In this document: piece by piece, positions 61,459 through 64,000 of the stretch
Layout: each line of letters starts with the position of its first letter
How positions within the stretch are numbered: the first letter of the stretch is position 1
DNA from: Acidobacteriaceae bacterium
GTDB taxonomy: Bacteria > Acidobacteriota > Terriglobia > Terriglobales > Acidobacteriaceae
Direction: 5' to 3'
Assembly: GCA_003134655.1 (NCBI GenBank)
Contig: PLBY01000052.1
Coordinates: forward strand, 35,089-99,088
Length of the DNA: 64,000 bases
The notes under the pieces: generated by a model
Databases searched by the model: none
What the model was told of the DNA's origin: nothing
Seen by the model: the letters and a program-made list of their open reading frames with translations, nothing else
Program-made: the position numbers and the translations under genes

Positions 61459-61685
61459 GAAGAACTCTCCTGGGGGATCGCTACTGCAGAATTGTCAATA
61501 ATCCTTTCGTTGGATGCTCCCCCAACCCGGCGGATTCATCCCGCCGGCCCTATTTGCGGTGCGAGTGCGGCCAACGGTAGACTTAGGAAACAACCATGTG
61601 GGGACAGTCGCCTCGGCTGTCCGTCGAGCGAAGCTCGACCTTCTTGCGCCTAGCTCGCAGGAGAAGCCGCCCAAAAGGTGAACTT

Positions 61686-62744
61686 ATGCTCGTCGTCATG
61701 AAGGCGCAGGCCACCGAAGAACAGGTGCGCGCCGTTTGCCAAAAAATCGAAAAACTCGGATACCGCGCCCACTCCATGCCCGGCGCAACCCGCACCGCCA
61801 TCGGCATCACCGGCAACAAGGGCGAAGTTGAACAGGGCACGCTCGAAGAGATGCCGGGTGTGCAGGAAGTCATCCAGGTTTCGAAGCCCTACAAACTGGT
61901 CAGCCGCGACGTCAAGGAAGACAACACTGTCATCACCTTCGCCGGAACCGCCGCCACCATCGGCGGCCCCGGGCTCGCCATTGTCGCCGGACCATGCGCC
62001 ATCGAGAACCGCGACCAGGCCTTTACTGTGGCCGAGCGCGTGCACCGCGCCGGAGCGCAATTCTTCCGCGGCGGAGCCTACAAGCCCCGTACCTCTCCCT
62101 ACTCATTTCAAGGACTGGGCGAGGACGGCCTGCGCATCATGGCGGAAATCCGCCAGCAATTTGGCATGAAGATCATCACCGAAGCCATCGACCACGAGTC
62201 ACTCGACCTGGTCGAAGAATATGCCGACGTGATCCAGATCGGCGCTCGCAACATGCAGAATTTCTCCCTGTTGAAGCGTGCCGGACGCTCCCGCAAGCCT
62301 GTCCTGCTCAAACGCGGTATGTCGGCAACGCTGGAGGAATTCCTCATGGCCGCCGAGTACATCATGAGCGAGGGCAACTATAACGTCGCCCTCTGCGAAC
62401 GTGGCGTGCGCACCTTCGCCGACCACACCCGCAACACGCTCGACCTGAGTGTCGTCCCGGCGGTGCAGCGCTTAAGCCATCTCCCGATTCTGGTCGATCC
62501 CAGCCACGGCACCGGCAAGCGCAACAAAGTGACTCCGCTGTCGCGCGCAGCCGTCGCGGTAGGAGCCGACGGATTGATGGTGGAGGTTCACAATCAGCCC
62601 GATCAGGCGATGTCTGACGGCCCGCAGTCGCTCTTCCCCGATCAGTTCGACACGTTGATGGAGCAAGTGCGCCAGATCGCCGCAGTTGTAGGACGCACGG
62701 TCCCTGCGATCGGGGTAGGGGAACCGGTTGCAGCAAGCAAGTAG
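61686..62744 (+). CDS. 3-deoxy-7-phosphoheptulonate (DAHP) synthase, type I-beta with FeS-free regulatory half
   Basis: 352 residues from ATG 61686. The N-terminal 90 residues form a ferredoxin-like ACT/PheA-like regulatory domain ([29 protein letters not shown]). The catalytic TIM barrel follows: [90 protein letters not shown] and [19 protein letters not shown]. It condenses phosphoenolpyruvate and erythrose 4-phosphate, the first step of the shikimate pathway. It corresponds to the AroF type of Thermotoga and Bacillus, feedback-regulated through the N-terminal domain. Confidence 0.95.
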   Translation: MLVVMKAQATEEQVRAVCQKIEKLGYRAHSMPGATRTAIGITGNKGEVEQGTLEEMPGVQEVIQVSKPYKLVSRDVKEDNTVITFAGTAATIGGPGLAIVAGPCAIENRDQAFTVAERVHRAGAQFFRGGAYKPRTSPYSFQGLGEDGLRIMAEIRQQFGMKIITEAIDHESLDLVEEYADVIQIGARNMQNFSLLKRAGRSRKPVLLKRGMSATLEEFLMAAEYIMSEGNYNVALCERGVRTFADHTRNTLDLSVVPAVQRLSHLPILVDPSHGTGKRNKVTPLSRAAVAVGADGLMVEVHNQPDQAMSDGPQSLFPDQFDTLMEQVRQIAAVVGRTVPAIGVGEPVAASK

Positions 62745-62768
62745 TCTCGGTTTCGCTCTGGAGGCCAA

Positions 62769-63215
62769 ATGAGCATCTGGAAAAACGTGGCCCGAAACGT
62801 CCCACATGCCAGCATTATCCTAATCCTACTTGTGTGCGGCGCCGCAGTTTTTGTAGCTCAAGAAGAGCAAGCGAAGGCCCCGCCTCCAGGATTAACCGTT
62901 CTGGTAAATGGCGTGCGCGAGCCCGTCTACAAAGCCGGCAATGGGGTTAGGCCGCCTCGGCCGCTCTATCAACCCGAACCAGAACTCAGCTACGAAGCAC
63001 GGAAACGAAAAATTCAAGGAGTAGTTACGCTCGACGTCGTTGTCACTTCAATTGGCAAGACGACGCAGATTCGAGTCTTGCAGGGCCGCGGGTATGGCCT
63101 CGATGAAAAGGCAATCGAAGCCGTAAGCAAATGGAAGTTCCAGCCAGGTACCAAATACGGAGTTCCCGTCTCTGTAGAGATAGCCGTTGAAATCGACTTC
63201 CACTTGCGTTCCTGA
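62769..63215 (+). CDS. TonB C-terminal-like protein
   Basis: 148 residues. One N-terminal membrane helix (ASIILILLVCGAAVFVA), a short Pro-rich spacer, then a TonB_C fold: LSYEARKRKIQGVVTLDVVVTSIGKTTQIRVLQGRGYGLDEKAIEAVSKWKFQPGTKYGVPVSVEIAVEI. This is the usual acidobacterial short TonB-family protein, with a beta-strand carboxyl end. It may energise TonB-dependent receptors or simply bind partner proteins in the periplasm; ExbB/ExbD are not nearby. It follows the DAHP synthase gene by 24 bp. Confidence 0.85.
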   Translation: MSIWKNVARNVPHASIILILLVCGAAVFVAQEEQAKAPPPGLTVLVNGVREPVYKAGNGVRPPRPLYQPEPELSYEARKRKIQGVVTLDVVVTSIGKTTQIRVLQGRGYGLDEKAIEAVSKWKFQPGTKYGVPVSVEIAVEIDFHLRS

Positions 63216-63284
63216 GGCCGAACCGCCAGCCTGCCTACAGTTCCACTCCATAACTATTGCGAACCGATTTCACTTGTTGTGTAA

Positions 63285-63300
63285 AATCTGATAATCTGAT
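63285..63300 (+). promoter_or_regulatory. Direct repeat AATCTGAT x2 before the toxin-antitoxin operon
   Basis: Two head-to-tail AATCTGAT copies lie just before the antitoxin ATG at 63304, in an AT-rich promoter region. They could be an antitoxin-binding site. Confidence 0.35.
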
Positions 63301-63303
63301 TCT

Positions 63304-63576
63304 ATGAAAAAGACGGTCATCTCGGTCACGGAGGCGGCGCGTAATTTCGCCGAGTGCGTGAACCGCGTCCGTTACCAAAAGATGACGTTCGTCCTGCTTA
63401 AGAACGGCACACCCGTTGCGCGGCTTGTTCCCGAGCAGAAGAAGAGTTGTACAGGGCGGGAATTGGCAGCGGCGTTGAGAAAGGTGGACCTGTCGGAGAC
63501 TGAGGCCAGGGCTTGGCATCGAGACCTGATGGCGGCTCGCAAAGCCTTGAAACCTCCTAAAGATAAATGGCGATAA
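63304..63576 (+). CDS. Phd/YefM-like antitoxin
   Basis: 90 residues. The N-terminal half (ISVTEAARNFAECVNRVRYQKMTFVLLKNGTPVARLVP) has the Phd/YefM DNA-binding fold, followed by a basic and helical tail that would bind the toxin (LSETEARAWHRDLMAARKALK). It overlaps the PIN toxin gene start by about ten bases. Confidence 0.82.
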   Translation: MKKTVISVTEAARNFAECVNRVRYQKMTFVLLKNGTPVARLVPEQKKSCTGRELAAALRKVDLSETEARAWHRDLMAARKALKPPKDKWR

Positions 63577-63966
63577 TTCTCGATGCCGATGTAATCATCA
63601 AAGGCGAGAAAGGCAACTTCGACCTCATCGCATGGCTGGATGGGCAAACCGGCCAGGATCTGGAAATTGCCGCCATCACCATAGCGGAACTGTGGCATGG
63701 AATCGAACGGGCAACAGCCCCGCATCGCGCAAGACGAGAACGCTACCTTAGAACAATTGTCGAGCGACTGGAAGCGATTCCCTACACCGAGTCTACGGCC
63801 TTGGTTCATGCCGAGCTTTGGGCGAACCTCGAGTCCTCAGGAAATATGATCGGGGCGCATGACCTGATTTTGGCCTCCGCGGCTTTAGCGCGGTAGTGTC
63901 GTGGCCACCTTCAACAAGCGACATTTCGCTTTGGTTCCAGGGCTTAAAGTCATCGAACCCACGTGA
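63567..63966 (+). pseudogene. VapC-like PIN toxin broken by a frameshift
   Basis: The first frame reads IILDADVIIKGEKGNFDLIAWLDG, ITIAELWHGIERAT and MIGAHDLILASAALAR, then stops at TAG 63894. A different frame directly continues with VVATFNKRHFALVPGLKVIEPT to TGA 63964, the normal VapC end (VTxNxxHFxxVPGL). One indel near 63890-63898 explains both. The four acidic PIN positions lie before the break, so residual activity is possible, but the fold is incomplete. A sequencing or assembly error is an alternative. Confidence 0.75.
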
Positions 63967-64000
63967 GTCACCCGCACCCTCGCACTTCTGCTAAGCTTTC

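Noticed and set aside
1..64000. tRNA or rRNA genes
   Set aside because: No cloverleaf with T-loop GGTTCGAATCC-type sequence or rRNA core sequence was recognised in the intergenic regions by eye; a dedicated scan could still find one.

Overview
The window is a high-GC bacterial chromosome segment, most likely from an acidobacterium (Acidobacteriota, Terriglobia/Koribacter-like). I infer this from the gene families: two adjacent secreted VWFA-related proteins of the acidobacterial type, two large FecR-domain proteins with Trp/Tyr/Pro-rich repeats and low-complexity tails, a PEP-CTERM protein, several NtrC-type two-component systems, and many palindromic 'TCATCCTGAGC' and 'GTAGAGACGTTGC' type intergenic repeats. 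No rRNA, tRNA, CRISPR array or replication origin was found.

Layout. 1-8.6 kb: the start of a multihaem cytochrome c (leaves the window), a truncated histidine kinase followed by an intact NtrC-type regulator, a PEP-CTERM protein, then an OmpR-type regulator, sensor kinase, coiled-coil porin and secreted cupredoxin that read as one operon. 8.6-13.7 kb: FecR-domain protein 1, a small membrane protein coupled to a metal-dependent cyclase with an unusual N-terminal domain, and a divergent LysR regulator. 13.7-18.2 kb: an accessory island with a transposase remnant, a 120-bp tandem repeat, a large HD-phosphohydrolase/Hsp90-like ATPase protein, and an AT-rich array of six diverged repeats. 18.2-23 kb: a DHFR-like/hydrolase/ArsR operon with a candidate operator pair, and an NtrB/NtrC-like two-component system. 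23-29.5 kb: FecR-domain protein 2, a secreted peroxiredoxin whose catalytic position is an in-frame TGA (probable selenocysteine), an acyl-CoA synthetase, ThiG and a small secreted protein. 29.5-38.6 kb: FtsB-like protein, phosphohexomutase, CutA, a transsulfuration pair, an M28 peptidase and two VWFA proteins. 38.6-46.6 kb: DUF1015 protein, cell-wall amidase, GerMN protein, PadR regulator, RNase PH, a Phd/PIN toxin-antitoxin pair, PilZ protein and an aldehyde dehydrogenase. 46.6-53.1 kb: a decayed cytochrome c, VapBC, a class I aldolase, a diphthine-ammonia ligase-like ATPase, an SDR, a secreted protein and a cupin. 53.1-64 kb: GuaA, a membrane protein carrying an in-frame REP element, LeuS, an FAH-family hydrolase, a REP-associated tyrosine transposase between inverted REPs, a zinc alcohol dehydrogenase, DAHP synthase, a TonB-like protein and a toxin-antitoxin pair with a frameshifted toxin.

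Most interesting observations: (1) the peroxiredoxin at 25354-25917, where TGA replaces the peroxidatic cysteine and a perfect 8-bp stem-loop follows it; (2) the HD plus Hsp90-like ATPase protein in the repeat-rich island, a candidate uncharacterised conflict/defence or proteostasis system; (3) the REP/RAYT pair, with one REP copy read through inside a coding sequence; (4) two copies of a GTGATT-N2-AATCAC palindrome, one placed about 40 bp before a probable transcription start, as expected for a CRP/FNR-type activator.
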